Source: Cloacibacterium sp046296655 (GTDB lineage Bacteria > Bacteroidota > Bacteroidia > Flavobacteriales > Weeksellaceae). Taken from it: a stretch of DNA of 64,000 bases. Position numbers and translations under genes: made by a program. The stretch covers positions 11,034 to 75,033 of the forward strand of contig JBKBLE010000010.1 in NCBI GenBank assembly GCA_046296655.1. Direction: 5' to 3'. The notes under the pieces are model-generated. The model had not been told where the DNA came from and did not search any database. It saw only the letters and a list, made by a program, of their open reading frames with translations. Shown piece after piece: positions 1 to 8,820 of the stretch; the stretch's first letter is position 1, and each line of letters opens with the position of its first letter.

Positions 1-2574
1 CCTATCGTTATAGAAGCGCTAGACAGAACAGATCAAGTTCAGAAACAGTCTACAAGACCTTATATTGAAGATTTTTTCACTCAGTTTGACTTAGTTAATC
101 AAGAGAAAAAAGCTGGTCTTAAATTGGCTAGCCCAGAAGTTTTTGGAACTCAAAAATTAAGTGGTCAAATTAAATTCAATACTACAGATGAGGAAGTAAA
201 ATCTATTATTAGAAATAAAATTGATGCTTCTGTAGGAACAGCTTTCGAAGTAATTAGAACCAGAATTGATAAAATGGGAGCGGTACAACCAAACGTACAA
301 CGTGTTCCTGGTACTGGTAGAATTGCGGTAGAAATGCCAGGTATTAAAGATAAAGACAAAGTGAAAAAAATGCTTTCTACTTCTGCTAAATTGCAGTTCT
401 GGGAAGTACAACAAATCAACGAAGTTGCTCCTTATTTTGAAACTCTATCTAAAATTGTTCCTGCAAAAGCAGATTCTATAGGTGTTGCTAAAAACACTAA
501 TTTAATCAACATGCTTCAGTTGAATACATTAAGACAAGCTGGTGTAGGTAATGTCAAGCTTTCTGATACTTCAGCAATAAACAAAATTCTGAATAGCGAA
601 ATTGCAATAAAACTAAGACCTGCAAACCTTAAATTTACTAAATTCATGTGGGCTTATAAGCCAGATGCTGCTGATCCAGATAATTTAGTTCTTTATGCTA
701 TCAGAGGTAATATCAATCAAAAAGCTCCGGTAGACGGTGCGGTAGAAACGGCTAGAATTAACTATGATAATCTTGGTAGAATTGTAGTAGACATGCAAAT
801 GGATAGTGAAGGTACTAGAGACTGGAAAACACTTACAGAGAAAAACGTAGGAAAACCAGTTGCGGTAACTTTAGATAACATTGTTTACACTGCTCCAAAT
901 GTAAATGAGCCAATTCCTTCTGGTAGATCCCAGATTTCTGGAAGTTTCACTCAAGAAGAAGCTAAAGACCTTACAGACGTATTAAGCGCAGGTAAATTGC
1001 CAGCTTCTGCTAAAGTTGTTCAGGCAGATGTAGTAGGGCCTTCTCTTGGTCAAGAATCTATTTCTGCTGGACTTTGGTCTTTCTTTATTGCATTCCTAAT
1101 TATTGTAGTATATATTATTTTCTACTATGGTGGTGCTGGTGTTTATGCGATTATAGCAATGATATTTAACCTATTCTACCTTTTCGGAATTATGGATTCT
1201 ATCAATGCTACACTTACGCTTCCTGGTATTGCTGGTATTGTATTAACCATGGCAATTGCGGTAGACACAAACGTAATCATCTACGAAAGAACGAAAGAAG
1301 AATTATTCGCAGGTAAATCTATTAAACAAGCATATACAGACGGTTTCAAACATGCACTTTCTGCAATTATAGATGGTCACCTTACTTCATTATTAACAGC
1401 ATTAGTATTATTTATCTTCGGAACAGGACCTATTAAAGGTTTTGCGGTAACTACAGGTATTGGTCTTATCATGACTTTCTTTACCTCTGTATTGTTATCT
1501 AGAGTAATGATTTTCCATAGATTAAATAAAGGAAAAGGACTTTCTGTTTGGACTCCAATTACCAAAAATTGGTTCAGAAATGTATGGATAGATTTCATTG
1601 GTAAAAGAAAATATGCTTACGTTGTTTCTGCAATTCTTACTGTTGCGAGTTTATTCTCCATTTTTAACTACGGTTTCAAGACTGGGGTAGATTTCAAAGG
1701 TGGTAGAAGTTATATAGTAAGATTTGATAAAGAAGTAGAAGCTACTAAAGCTCACGAATCTCTTGCTAAATTATTCGTTTTAAATGGTGAATCTCAAGCA
1801 GTAGATGTTAAAACTTTTGGTAATGCAAACCAATTGAAAATTACAACTGACTATAAAATTGATGATGAATCCATCGAAGCTGACCAAGATATCGAGAAGA
1901 AACTTTATGAAGGTTTAAAACCTTTCTTATCTCCAAATACTACATTAGCAGATTTCAAAGATGCTCAAGGTTCAGAATTAGGAATTGTTTCTTCTTCTAA
2001 AGTAGGACCTACAGTAGCAGATGATATTAAGACAGGTGGTACTTATGCAGTATTAGCATCTTTATTAGGAATTTTCATTTATATCTTATTCAGATTTAAT
2101 AAATGGCAATTCTCATTAGGTGCGGTAGCAGCATTAGCTCACGATGCAATTATCATTCTTGGGGTATTCTCATTCTTTAAAAATATCATGCCATTCAACA
2201 TGGAGATTAACCAAGACTTTATCGCTGCGATTCTTACAGTACTCGGTTACTCGATAAATGATACCGTAATTGTATTCGACAGAATTAGAGAATACTTGAG
2301 AGAGAAAAAATCTCTTACTTTAGCGGGATTGTTTGATGACTCTATTTCTAGTACACTAGGTAGAACTTTCAATACCTCATTTACTGTTTTACTAGTAATT
2401 ATGGCTATATTCTTCTTTGGAGGAGATAACTTAAAAGGATTTATGTTCGCATTATTCTTAGGTATTTTCTTCGGAACTTATTCATCTGTATTCATTGCAT
2501 CTGCACTTGCATACGATTTCCTAAAAACAGGAAAAGAAGAAGCTCCACACGAAAGAACAACTACAGAAAAATAA
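1..2574 (+). CDS. secDF: Protein translocase subunit SecDF (fused SecD and SecF), 5' part outside the window
   Basis: This is the proton-driven export motor that pulls secreted proteins through SecYEG. The reading frame is open from base 1, so the start and the first SecD transmembrane helix lie outside the window; 857 residues are visible. A periplasmic P1-type region comes first, then the SecD membrane block with the motif AVDTNVIIYERTKEE (about 1258-1302), then the SecF half beginning near 1600 with its own motif GYSINDTVIVFDRIRE (about 2245-2292). The single-chain SecD-SecF fusion is usual in Bacteroidota. A strong hairpin terminator follows the stop. Any TTG or ATG near base 124 is internal and not the true start. 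Confidence 0.96.
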   Translation, partial: PIVIEALDRTDQVQKQSTRPYIEDFFTQFDLVNQEKKAGLKLASPEVFGTQKLSGQIKFNTTDEEVKSIIRNKIDASVGTAFEVIRTRIDKMGAVQPNVQRVPGTGRIAVEMPGIKDKDKVKKMLSTSAKLQFWEVQQINEVAPYFETLSKIVPAKADSIGVAKNTNLINMLQLNTLRQAGVGNVKLSDTSAINKILNSEIAIKLRPANLKFTKFMWAYKPDAADPDNLVLYAIRGNINQKAPVDGAVETARINYDNLGRIVVDMQMDSEGTRDWKTLTEKNVGKPVAVTLDNIVYTAPNVNEPIPSGRSQISGSFTQEEAKDLTDVLSAGKLPASAKVVQADVVGPSLGQESISAGLWSFFIAFLIIVVYIIFYYGGAGVYAIIAMIFNLFYLFGIMDSINATLTLPGIAGIVLTMAIAVDTNVIIYERTKEELFAGKSIKQAYTDGFKHALSAIIDGHLTSLLTALVLFIFGTGPIKGFAVTTGIGLIMTFFTSVLLSRVMIFHRLNKGKGLSVWTPITKNWFRNVWIDFIGKRKYAYVVSAILTVASLFSIFNYGFKTGVDFKGGRSYIVRFDKEVEATKAHESLAKLFVLNGESQAVDVKTFGNANQLKITTDYKIDDESIEADQDIEKKLYEGLKPFLSPNTTLADFKDAQGSELGIVSSSKVGPTVADDIKTGGTYAVLASLLGIFIYILFRFNKWQFSLGAVAALAHDAIIILGVFSFFKNIMPFNMEINQDFIAAILTVLGYSINDTVIVFDRIREYLREKKSLTLAGLFDDSISSTLGRTFNTSFTVLLVIMAIFFFGGDNLKGFMFALFLGIFFGTYSSVFIASALAYDFLKTGKEEAPHERTTTEK

Positions 2575-2578
2575 ATAG

Positions 2579-2603
2579 AAGCGCTCGAAAGAGCGCTTTT
2601 TTT
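2579..2603 (+). terminator. Rho-independent terminator of secDF
   Basis: The stem AAGCGCTC/GAGCGCTT with a GAAA tetraloop is followed by a run of T, starting 4 nt after the secDF stop. Confidence 0.9.
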
Positions 2604-2658
2604 ATGAGATAAACTGATATATAAAAGTTAAAAAATTTATAGAAAATAGAAAATGATG

Positions 2659-2666
2659 TATCTTCG
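2659..2666 (+). promoter_or_regulatory. Possible -7 box for the MFS gene
   Basis: TATCTTCG resembles the Bacteroidota -7 consensus TAnnTTTG with one mismatch and ends 8 nt before the ATG. No -33 element is clear. Confidence 0.4.
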
Positions 2667-2674
2667 CTTTCTGT

Positions 2675-3922
2675 ATGAAAAATTCGAATAAAACAGCTGC
2701 GATTTGGTTTATATTTATCACCTTAATCATTGATATTACTGGTTGGGGAATTGTAATCCCAGTTGTGCCTAAATTAATAGAAGAATTGATTAATGGAGAC
2801 GTAAGCGAAGCTTCTAAATATGGTGGTTGGCTGAGTTTTTTATATGCTTTCATGCAATTTCTTTTTGCGCCAGTTTTGGGTAATTTAAGTGATAAATATG
2901 GAAGAAGACCTGTGATTTTATTTTCACTTTTAGGATTTTCTATTAACTTTTTTATTCAAGCTTGGGCGCCAACTATTTTTTGGCTGTTTGTAGGTCGTAT
3001 TTTTTCTGGAATTACGGGTGCAAGTATTACTACTGCTTCAGCTTATATAGCAGATATTTCAGATGATAGCAATCGTTCTAAAAATTTTGGAATGATAGGA
3101 GCTGCTTTTGGTTTTGGATTTATCATTGGTCCTGTAATTGGTGGATTATTAGGGCAATTCGGGTCTAGAGTACCATTTTATGCGGCAGCTGTTTTATGTT
3201 TGGTGAATTTCGCTTACGGATATTTTATATTGCCAGAAAGTTTAGGAAAAGAACACAGAAGACCTTTTGAATGGAAAAGAGCCAATCCAGTGGGTTCTCT
3301 GCTAAAAGTAAGAACACATCCTGAAATTTTAAAACTTTTCATAGCTTGGTTTTTGGTGTATTTGGCGAGTCATGCAGTACAAACCAATTGGGCATACTTT
3401 ACCATGTACAAATTTGCCTGGGACGAAAAAACAGTAGGGATTTCTCTTGGTGTGATGGGTGCTTTTACTGCATTTGTTCAAGGTTTTTTAATTAGAAAAG
3501 TGCATCCTAAATTGGGTAGCGAAAGAAGTATTTTATACGGAATTATGTTTTACTGTACCGGAATGTTACTTTTTGCATTCGCTCAAAAAGAATGGATGAT
3601 GTACGCTATTCTAGCCATTTATTGTTTAGGTGGAATTGCTGGTCCTGCATTACAATCCGTTATTTCATCTAAAGTTTCACCAAAAGAACAAGGTGATTTA
3701 CAAGGAGCTTTAACAAGTGTCATCAGTATTACGTCTATTATCGGACCATTATTGATGACTCAGATTTTCTATTTTTTCACTCATCCAGATGCTAAAATTA
3801 AACTTTTAACCTTAGAATTGAAGCCTCCATTTCAGTTTTCTGGAGCGCCTTTTTTCCTAGGATTTGTGTTAATGGCAGTGAGTGCTTATTTTGTTTATTA
3901 CGTTTTTCACAGAAAAAAGTAA
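2675..3922 (+). CDS. MFS transporter, TetA/TCR-like drug:H+ antiporter family
   Basis: The 415-residue inner membrane protein has about twelve hydrophobic segments. Between helices 2 and 3 lies the MFS motif A as GNLSDKYGRRPVI, and helix 5 carries the antiporter-type motif C region (GFGFIIGPVIGGLLG). Overall it resembles the TetA/multidrug branch of the major facilitator superfamily, so proton-coupled export of a small molecule is likely. The substrate cannot be told from sequence. It stands alone between the secDF terminator and tatA, with no regulator next to it, which argues for a constitutive housekeeping pump and not an acquired resistance gene. Confidence 0.88.
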   Translation: MKNSNKTAAIWFIFITLIIDITGWGIVIPVVPKLIEELINGDVSEASKYGGWLSFLYAFMQFLFAPVLGNLSDKYGRRPVILFSLLGFSINFFIQAWAPTIFWLFVGRIFSGITGASITTASAYIADISDDSNRSKNFGMIGAAFGFGFIIGPVIGGLLGQFGSRVPFYAAAVLCLVNFAYGYFILPESLGKEHRRPFEWKRANPVGSLLKVRTHPEILKLFIAWFLVYLASHAVQTNWAYFTMYKFAWDEKTVGISLGVMGAFTAFVQGFLIRKVHPKLGSERSILYGIMFYCTGMLLFAFAQKEWMMYAILAIYCLGGIAGPALQSVISSKVSPKEQGDLQGALTSVISITSIIGPLLMTQIFYFFTHPDAKIKLLTLELKPPFQFSGAPFFLGFVLMAVSAYFVYYVFHRKK

Positions 3923-3942
3923 ATAATTATTAATTAATAATT

Positions 3943-3950
3943 TAAATTTG
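3943..3950 (+). promoter_or_regulatory. -7 promoter box of tatA (leaderless spacing)
   Basis: TAAATTTG matches TAnnTTTG exactly. It ends 4 nt before the tatA ATG, so transcription should begin at or next to the start codon. Confidence 0.65.
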
Positions 3951-3954
3951 CAGA

Positions 3955-4314
3955 ATGGAACTAAGTTTTGGAGAAATGCTGATGATTGCTTTGGTAATCG
4001 TCGTTTTATTTGGACCTAATAAAATCCCTGAAATTGCAAGAGGATTAGGACAAGGAGTGCGTAAAATGAAAGATGCGATGGAAGATGTAAAATCGGAAAT
4101 CATGAAGGAAACAGATAATCCAGTCTCGGAAATAAAACGTGAAATAGAAAAAGTGAAAAAAGCAGCTCAAGAATACGATCCTACCGAAAAAATAAAACAA
4201 GAATTAGATTTAAGAAAACAAATCGAAGGAAAATCTTCAGATGAGTTGATTCAAGAATCTAAAGAAGAAATCAATAAATTAAGCGACGAATATCAAGGCC
4301 CCGTTTCAAGATAA
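3955..4314 (+). CDS. tatA: Twin-arginine translocase subunit TatA/TatE
   Basis: TatA forms the pore-like oligomer that exports folded proteins bearing twin-arginine signals. The 119-residue protein has the family layout: a short N-terminal membrane helix (residues 6-20), the FGPNKIPEIARGLGQG hinge, then an amphipathic helix and a long charged, Lys/Glu-rich tail. The tail is longer than in many TatA proteins but within the range seen in Bacteroidota. The stop overlaps the next start (TAATG), so it is co-transcribed with the PAP2 gene. No tatC is present in the window. TatB cannot be fully excluded, but the FGP motif and the hinge fit TatA/E. Confidence 0.9.
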   Translation: MELSFGEMLMIALVIVVLFGPNKIPEIARGLGQGVRKMKDAMEDVKSEIMKETDNPVSEIKREIEKVKKAAQEYDPTEKIKQELDLRKQIEGKSSDELIQESKEEINKLSDEYQGPVSR

Positions 4315-4889
4315 TGGAAGAAATTATTTTAGAAGACAAACAAGCCATGATTTTCCTAAACAATTTAGGAAGTTCTACTTTTGATCCGTTCTGGATTTTG
4401 GTTTCAGAAAAATGGTTCTGGATTCCGCTTTACGTTATTTTTTTATATTTTCTGTATAAAAATTTCAATAAAAAATCATTGTTCTACATATTGCTTTTTG
4501 TAACATTAGGAATTACTGCTTCTGACCAAATCGCCAATATTTTTAAATTTGGATTTGAGCGATTAAGACCTTGTCATGATCCATCATTAGAAGGTTTATT
4601 GAGAGAAGTAAAATGCGGTGGTAAGTTCGGGTTTTATTCAGCACACTCATCTAATTCTTTTTTTGTAGCGACTTATCTTACCATACTTTTAGGCAAAAAA
4701 ATAAAACAATTGCCTTACTTTCTATTTGTTTGGGCAGCAATCGTTGCCTATAGTAGAGTATATCTCGGAATGCATTTTCCAGGAGATATAATAGTAGGTG
4801 CAATCATGGGAATTCTTTTGGCTTTATTCTTTGGAACTTTAGCAAAAAAAGTCATCAAAAAGTCAGAAGTTACAACTCAAGACTCATAA
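4314..4889 (+). CDS. PAP2 family membrane phosphatase
   Basis: The 191-residue integral membrane protein carries the three PAP2 (phosphatidic acid phosphatase 2) signatures: KFGFERLRP (about residues 80-88, C1), YSAHSSNSFF (about 108-117, C2 with the catalytic His) and SRVYLGMHFPGDI (about 147-159, C3). Likely substrates are lipid phosphates such as undecaprenyl pyrophosphate or phosphatidylglycerol phosphate; the sequence does not decide between them. The ATG overlaps the tatA stop by one base, so it is translationally coupled to tatA. A tract of AAATCT-like tandem repeats follows the stop. Confidence 0.88.
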   Translation: MEEIILEDKQAMIFLNNLGSSTFDPFWILVSEKWFWIPLYVIFLYFLYKNFNKKSLFYILLFVTLGITASDQIANIFKFGFERLRPCHDPSLEGLLREVKCGGKFGFYSAHSSNSFFVATYLTILLGKKIKQLPYFLFVWAAIVAYSRVYLGMHFPGDIIVGAIMGILLALFFGTLAKKVIKKSEVTTQDS

Positions 4890-4926
4890 TTTCTAAATCT
4901 TAAATCTAAAATCCCAAATCGTAACT
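4890..4926. repeat. Degenerate tandem repeat of AAATCT-like units
   Basis: Four imperfect units of 8-10 bp (AAATCTTAAATCTAAAATCCC and so on) fill the space between the convergent PAP2 and rlmH genes. They belong to the same repeat type as 35793-35823 and 48985-49028. Confidence 0.55.
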
Positions 4927-4928
4927 CA

Positions 4929-5402
4929 TCAGTCATTATGATACGGTTTTCCTTGTAGGATTTGGTCTGCTCTGTAAATCTGTTCTACAAAAAATAATCG
5001 AATCATTTGATGCGTAAAAGTCATTTTAGAAATGGAAATTTTTTCGTTTGCTCTTTGATACATTTCATCTGAAAAACCATAAGCTCCACCCACTAAAAAA
5101 CAGATTTTTTTGATAGAATTATTTTGATAAGAATCTAATTTTTGAGCAAATTCTCTGCTGGTAAACTGTTTTCCTTTTTCGTCTAAAAGTACCACCAAAT
5201 CAGTATTTTCTATTTGATTGAGAAATAATTTAGCTTCTTCTTTTTTAAGTAAATCAGGTGTGAGATTTCTAGCATTTTTAACATCTGGAATTTCTGTAAT
5301 TTCGAAATTCCAATGTCTAGGAAGTCTTGTAAGATAGTAATTGATGAGATTTTTAATTTCTTTATCGTCAGTTTTGCCTATGCAGAGTAAATTAATTTTC
5401 AT
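4929..5402 (-). CDS. rlmH: 23S rRNA (pseudouridine-1915-N3)-methyltransferase RlmH
   Basis: RlmH is a small SPOUT-fold methyltransferase that methylates pseudouridine 1915 in helix 69 of 23S rRNA using S-adenosylmethionine. The 157-residue length is standard. The SAM-binding knot is visible as LVGGAYGFSD, followed by the C-terminal SKMTFTHQMIRLFFVEQIYRA and the ending KPYHND, all family hallmarks. It is divergent from the YihY gene, and their two promoters lie face to face in the 10-34 bp between them. Confidence 0.96.
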   Translation of the reverse strand: MKINLLCIGKTDDKEIKNLINYYLTRLPRHWNFEITEIPDVKNARNLTPDLLKKEEAKLFLNQIENTDLVVLLDEKGKQFTSREFAQKLDSYQNNSIKKICFLVGGAYGFSDEMYQRANEKISISKMTFTHQMIRLFFVEQIYRADQILQGKPYHND

Positions 5403-5406
5403 TCCT

Positions 5407-5414
5407 TATCTTTG
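5407..5414 (+). promoter_or_regulatory. -7 promoter box of the YihY gene
   Basis: TATCTTTG matches TAnnTTTG exactly. It lies 2 bp from the opposing box of rlmH (5417-5424). Confidence 0.65.
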
Positions 5415-5416
5415 TA

Positions 5417-5424
5417 CAAATATA
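5417..5424 (-). promoter_or_regulatory. -7 promoter box of rlmH
   Basis: On the minus strand the sequence is TATATTTG, an exact TAnnTTTG match 14 nt before the rlmH ATG. Confidence 0.65.
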
Positions 5425-5435
5425 AAATAACGATT

Positions 5436-6440
5436 TTGAAACTTCCTACTTTCCTTAGAAAAATTCATCGTTTTTTAGATGGCATACATTTGCCCATGTT
5501 AGGCATTTCTCTTTGGGAAATGTTTGATATTTATGTAAGAGGAGTTTTTAAAAACCGTTTAATCGCAAAAGCGTCTGCCATTTCGTGGAGTTTCTTTTTG
5601 AGTTTATTCCCGTTTTTATTGTTTTTGCTTTCTATTTTGCCTTATTTACCGCATTATGATAAGCTTCAGTTTTATATTTTTGAAGTATTGATGCACAATG
5701 TTTTTCCTGCGCACATGCATGCAGATGTTACGAATTACATTACCAAAAGTATAGTTCCGAATATGAAGAGCATCAGTAATTTCACGATTATTTTTGCTTT
5801 GATTTTTGCGACTAATGGAACTTTTTCTCTCATTGATGGATTTAATGACCATACCGAAGAAAAACGAACCGATGTTTATGAATATATTTTGTCTTTTTTC
5901 ATCACGATTGGTTTTATTGCGATTATCTTTTTAGCGCTTTTCGGAGTGTATTATTCTGAGGTTGTTCTCAAACTTTTTACGCCACAATATGATATTTCTT
6001 GGTTTGTAGATAATTTATCTAAAATCATTGGTTTTGTTTCCTTTCCATTGTTTTATTTCTTATTGTTGGCTTTGTTTTATTGGGTGGGAACAGCCAAAAT
6101 TACCAAATTCAGACAAGCGCTTCCTGGTGCATTTTTCACCACTGTAGTATTTGTGATTACTACGTATTTCTTTGCGGTTTATGTAAGTAAATTTGCCCGA
6201 TATAATGTTTTATATGGTTCTATTGGTTCACTTATTTTACTAATGGTTTGGGTGAATTTAAATGTGATTTTACTTCTTTTAGGAAATGAATTGAATATTG
6301 CCATCAGAAAACTCAGAATTGAGAAAATTTTGGCAGATGAAATGAAACACGAAGTAGAAGAATATCACCAAGAAATCGAAAATTTACCCGAAGCAAGTTC
6401 TGAACATACCATCAAATTAGATTCTGATAAAAAATCATAA
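5436..6440 (+). CDS. YihY/BrkB family inner membrane protein
   Basis: This 334-residue membrane protein belongs to the YihY/virulence factor BrkB family (formerly annotated RNase BN); no enzymatic function is established. About six hydrophobic segments cover residues 45-285. Family-typical stretches are AKASAISWSFFLSLFPFLLF near residue 45 and NVILLLLGNELN near residue 280, and a charged cytoplasmic tail ends the protein. I chose the TTG at 5436 as the start because an upstream TTG at 5412 sits inside the -7 promoter box (5407-5414) and would not be transcribed. A hairpin shared with the convergent btuB gene follows. Confidence 0.85.
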   Translation: MKLPTFLRKIHRFLDGIHLPMLGISLWEMFDIYVRGVFKNRLIAKASAISWSFFLSLFPFLLFLLSILPYLPHYDKLQFYIFEVLMHNVFPAHMHADVTNYITKSIVPNMKSISNFTIIFALIFATNGTFSLIDGFNDHTEEKRTDVYEYILSFFITIGFIAIIFLALFGVYYSEVVLKLFTPQYDISWFVDNLSKIIGFVSFPLFYFLLLALFYWVGTAKITKFRQALPGAFFTTVVFVITTYFFAVYVSKFARYNVLYGSIGSLILLMVWVNLNVILLLLGNELNIAIRKLRIEKILADEMKHEVEEYHQEIENLPEASSEHTIKLDSDKKS

Positions 6441-6468
6441 AAAAACTTCAGCAAATAAATTGCTGAAG
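6438..6468 (-). terminator. Terminator of the B12 receptor gene (minus strand)
   Basis: The stem CTTCAGCAA/TTGCTGAAG with a 5-nt loop is followed, on the minus strand, by a T run. On the plus strand it has no T run, so it mainly serves the minus-strand gene. Confidence 0.75.
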
Positions 6469-6500
6469 CTCGAAATACAAGTGGAATAAAAATTTAATCC

Positions 6501-8417
6501 TTAAAATTTATATTCTACTCCTAAAGTTATATTTCTAGGTTTTGTGGTATAACCGATGACATCTGTGTAACTGGTATTCAATACGTTTCCTACATTTAAA
6601 TAAGTATCTAAAGATTTGGTGATTTTCTGATTGATATTAAGGTTAAACAAATGGAACGCTTCTAATTCTACGTTTTTTGTACTAAAACTACTGCTATCAT
6701 AGTACGCATCATTTCTTTTTGAGGTATATTGATAAGAAATATTGATTCTGTTATTTTTAATCGGTAAAATTTCTAAAAAAGCATTTGCTCTTTGTTTTGG
6801 CGAACGTAATCTTGTTGCAGGATTGTCTTTTTCAGCGAAAGAAAAATTACCACCTACATTTACTTTTTCATTGAAATGATATTGAACTCCTAATTCTACA
6901 CCTTTTACTTTATTGCTGTCTACGTTTAAAAATTTCCCAGCATAAGTGTTGAAATCTACAATATTATACACGAAAACATCTTTTTCTTTTCTACTGAAAA
7001 CACTTGCATTCACCACAAAAGTTCTGTCTTTCTTTCCAAAACTGAAATCCAATTCATGCGAAGCATTGGTTTCTGGTTTTAAATCAAAATTCGGTAAAAC
7101 ATAAGGCAATGAACCGTAAGATTGATATAGAGTAGGTGCGATAAATGCAGTGGCATAAGAATATCCTATTTTTAAGAAATTCTCGTCTAAATCTGTTAAA
7201 ATAAATGGATTTACGCTGTAAACAAAGTGATTATCATATTTAGAATGATTGTTCAATCGTGCTCCTAAATCCAAATGAAAAATTTGATAGGCTAAATTTG
7301 CATTGGCAAAAACATCAAAATTACTGATTTCGGTTTCGCCTAGAGTCAATACATTTTGCATAGATGTTCCGCCCCAAGGTAAAGATTTGGAACCTAAATT
7401 CTGAGTTTCATACTGTATTCCCGCTACTAAATTAATATGCTCCGAAAATTGAGTCTGATTGTACAATTCTGCAAAAATATTTTGACCTTGATAGCTGTAT
7501 TGGTCTTGATAGGTATTATTGTTGAGATTTCTCACGATTCTTTCATTCGCAGAAATTCTAGAATTAAACGTGATGTTTCCTTTTTCGTATGAATATTGAG
7601 CATTGAGTCCGCTGAATTTTTGCGTGTCATTGCCTTTGTATTTTCCATCTTCAAAAGCGCCATTGTCAAAATCATAATAATGATGTTGATAACCAGCGTT
7701 TACATTTACATTAAAATTTTGAGTGCTGTAACCAACAGTAGCATTTGCATTTTGCTTTTCAAAACCATCTTTATCGAAATTTTCTCCAAGAGCTGCCGAA
7801 ATTCCGTCTGATTTTTCATTAGAACCAGAAAATTGATAATTCCATTGATTGATTTTTCCTTGAGCGCTCAAATTTTGTCCAAAAGTTCCGAAACTGCCGA
7901 TTCTTGCTCCAATTCTTCCTTCTAAAGGTTGCTGCGAAGATTTTTTAGTTTTAATGTTAATCACAGAAACGGTAGCATTAGAACCATATAAAACCGAAGA
8001 TGCTCCATTCAGAATTTCTATAGATTCTATATTTTCTGATGCAAAAAGTCTAAGGTCTGTTGCGTTGTAATCATTTCCGGTAACGTCTTTTAACGGAATT
8101 CCATCTACTAGAATTAATACGTTGGCTAGTTTTCCGCCTCTTATTTTTAGAGATTTCGGTTCTGGACCATTGTTGAAGTTTCCAGTAATTTGATAACCAG
8201 ATACTTGGTTAAGGATTTCTGCTGCGTTTTGTCCTTTGAATTTTTCTAAATCTTTAGAAGTAAGGAGTTGAACATTTTTACCTGTTTTGTGAAGTTGTTG
8301 TTTAGCTTTTGCTGCGATGGTAACTTCTGGAATTAGTTTTTCTTCTTTTTCTTGAGCTGACAATTGTGAAATTCCCGTCACAAAGAGCATTCCTGCGAAG
8401 ATTAAGTTTTTTTTCAT
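6501..8417 (-). CDS. btuB: TonB-dependent outer membrane receptor for vitamin B12 (BtuB-like)
   Basis: The 638-residue protein takes up cobalamin or a related corrinoid across the outer membrane with energy from TonB. A signal peptide (residues 1-21, ending SAQ) is followed by a TonB-box-like segment (PEVTIAAKA), a plug domain (about 40-155, with VDGIPLKDVTG and GASSVLYGSNATVSVINIKT) and a 22-strand-type barrel that ends in Phe (EYKF). Family membership alone would not give the substrate. The cobalamin riboswitch in the 5' leader (8541-8720) does, because such switches repress B12 uptake and synthesis genes. No btuFCD-type ABC genes lie next to it, so inner-membrane transport must be encoded elsewhere. 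Confidence 0.9.
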   Translation of the reverse strand: MKKNLIFAGMLFVTGISQLSAQEKEEKLIPEVTIAAKAKQQLHKTGKNVQLLTSKDLEKFKGQNAAEILNQVSGYQITGNFNNGPEPKSLKIRGGKLANVLILVDGIPLKDVTGNDYNATDLRLFASENIESIEILNGASSVLYGSNATVSVINIKTKKSSQQPLEGRIGARIGSFGTFGQNLSAQGKINQWNYQFSGSNEKSDGISAALGENFDKDGFEKQNANATVGYSTQNFNVNVNAGYQHHYYDFDNGAFEDGKYKGNDTQKFSGLNAQYSYEKGNITFNSRISANERIVRNLNNNTYQDQYSYQGQNIFAELYNQTQFSEHINLVAGIQYETQNLGSKSLPWGGTSMQNVLTLGETEISNFDVFANANLAYQIFHLDLGARLNNHSKYDNHFVYSVNPFILTDLDENFLKIGYSYATAFIAPTLYQSYGSLPYVLPNFDLKPETNASHELDFSFGKKDRTFVVNASVFSRKEKDVFVYNIVDFNTYAGKFLNVDSNKVKGVELGVQYHFNEKVNVGGNFSFAEKDNPATRLRSPKQRANAFLEILPIKNNRINISYQYTSKRNDAYYDSSSFSTKNVELEAFHLFNLNINQKITKSLDTYLNVGNVLNTSYTDVIGYTTKPRNITLGVEYKF

Positions 8418-8540
8418 TGTTAAATTTTAAAGTTAATGACTGCTATAAATAACTTTCTGGAAAAGAAATAAAGAAAACCACAGAAGAATTGCGTTTTTTA
8501 CAGGATTTCTCTACTTTTCCTCCGAAAGTATTGATTATGA

Positions 8541-8720
8541 ATGTTTTTGGCAGGTCTCCTGACTTTCGTATTTTTTGCACCTTCTCATCTTTTCAAATAA
8601 GATAATGGCTTTTTTTGCAAAAAATTCCTTCGATTTTCACCGAAGCACGATTTACAGTTGCGGGGACAGTTTCGGATTTTCACCGAATTCCCATTTTAAT
8701 TCCGACAAACATCGGAAACC
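8541..8720 (-). promoter_or_regulatory. Cobalamin (adenosylcobalamin) riboswitch
   Basis: Read on the minus strand, the leader contains the conserved cobalamin aptamer elements in order: GGTTTCCG and its partner in the first stem, GGTGAAAATCCG, the core CTGTCCCCGCAACTGTA, then AAGTCAGGAGACCTGCC near the 3' end. These match the B12 riboswitch class (Rfam Cobalamin) by eye. About 120 nt separate it from the btuB ATG. They include ACTTTCGGAGGAAAAGT, which can pair with itself and may form part of the expression platform. B12 binding is expected to lower expression of the receptor. Confidence 0.94.
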
Positions 8721-8730
8721 AAAAGCATTG

Positions 8731-8738
8731 CAAATGTA
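8731..8738 (-). promoter_or_regulatory. -7 promoter box driving the riboswitch-btuB transcript
   Basis: On the minus strand the sequence is TACATTTG, an exact TAnnTTTG match placed so that transcription would start just before the aptamer. Confidence 0.65.
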
Positions 8739-8781
8739 CATTTAAACCAGAAATTGTGAAAATTTTTGGTCTATATATTTC

Positions 8782-8813
8782 AAAAAAAAATAGAAAACCC
8801 TAAGGTTTTCTAT
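8782..8813 (-). terminator. Terminator of cdd
   Basis: The perfect inverted repeat ATAGAAAACC/GGTTTTCTAT with a 4-nt loop is followed on the minus strand by nine T. Confidence 0.88.
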
Positions 8814-8820
8814 TTAGATT

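Noticed and set aside
5412..5435. TTG start for the YihY gene at 5412
   Set aside because: It is inside the promoter box TATCTTTG and would not be transcribed.
8615..8803. Plus-strand reading frame of 62 codons
   Set aside because: It lies antisense to the cobalamin riboswitch, whose conserved elements explain the sequence.
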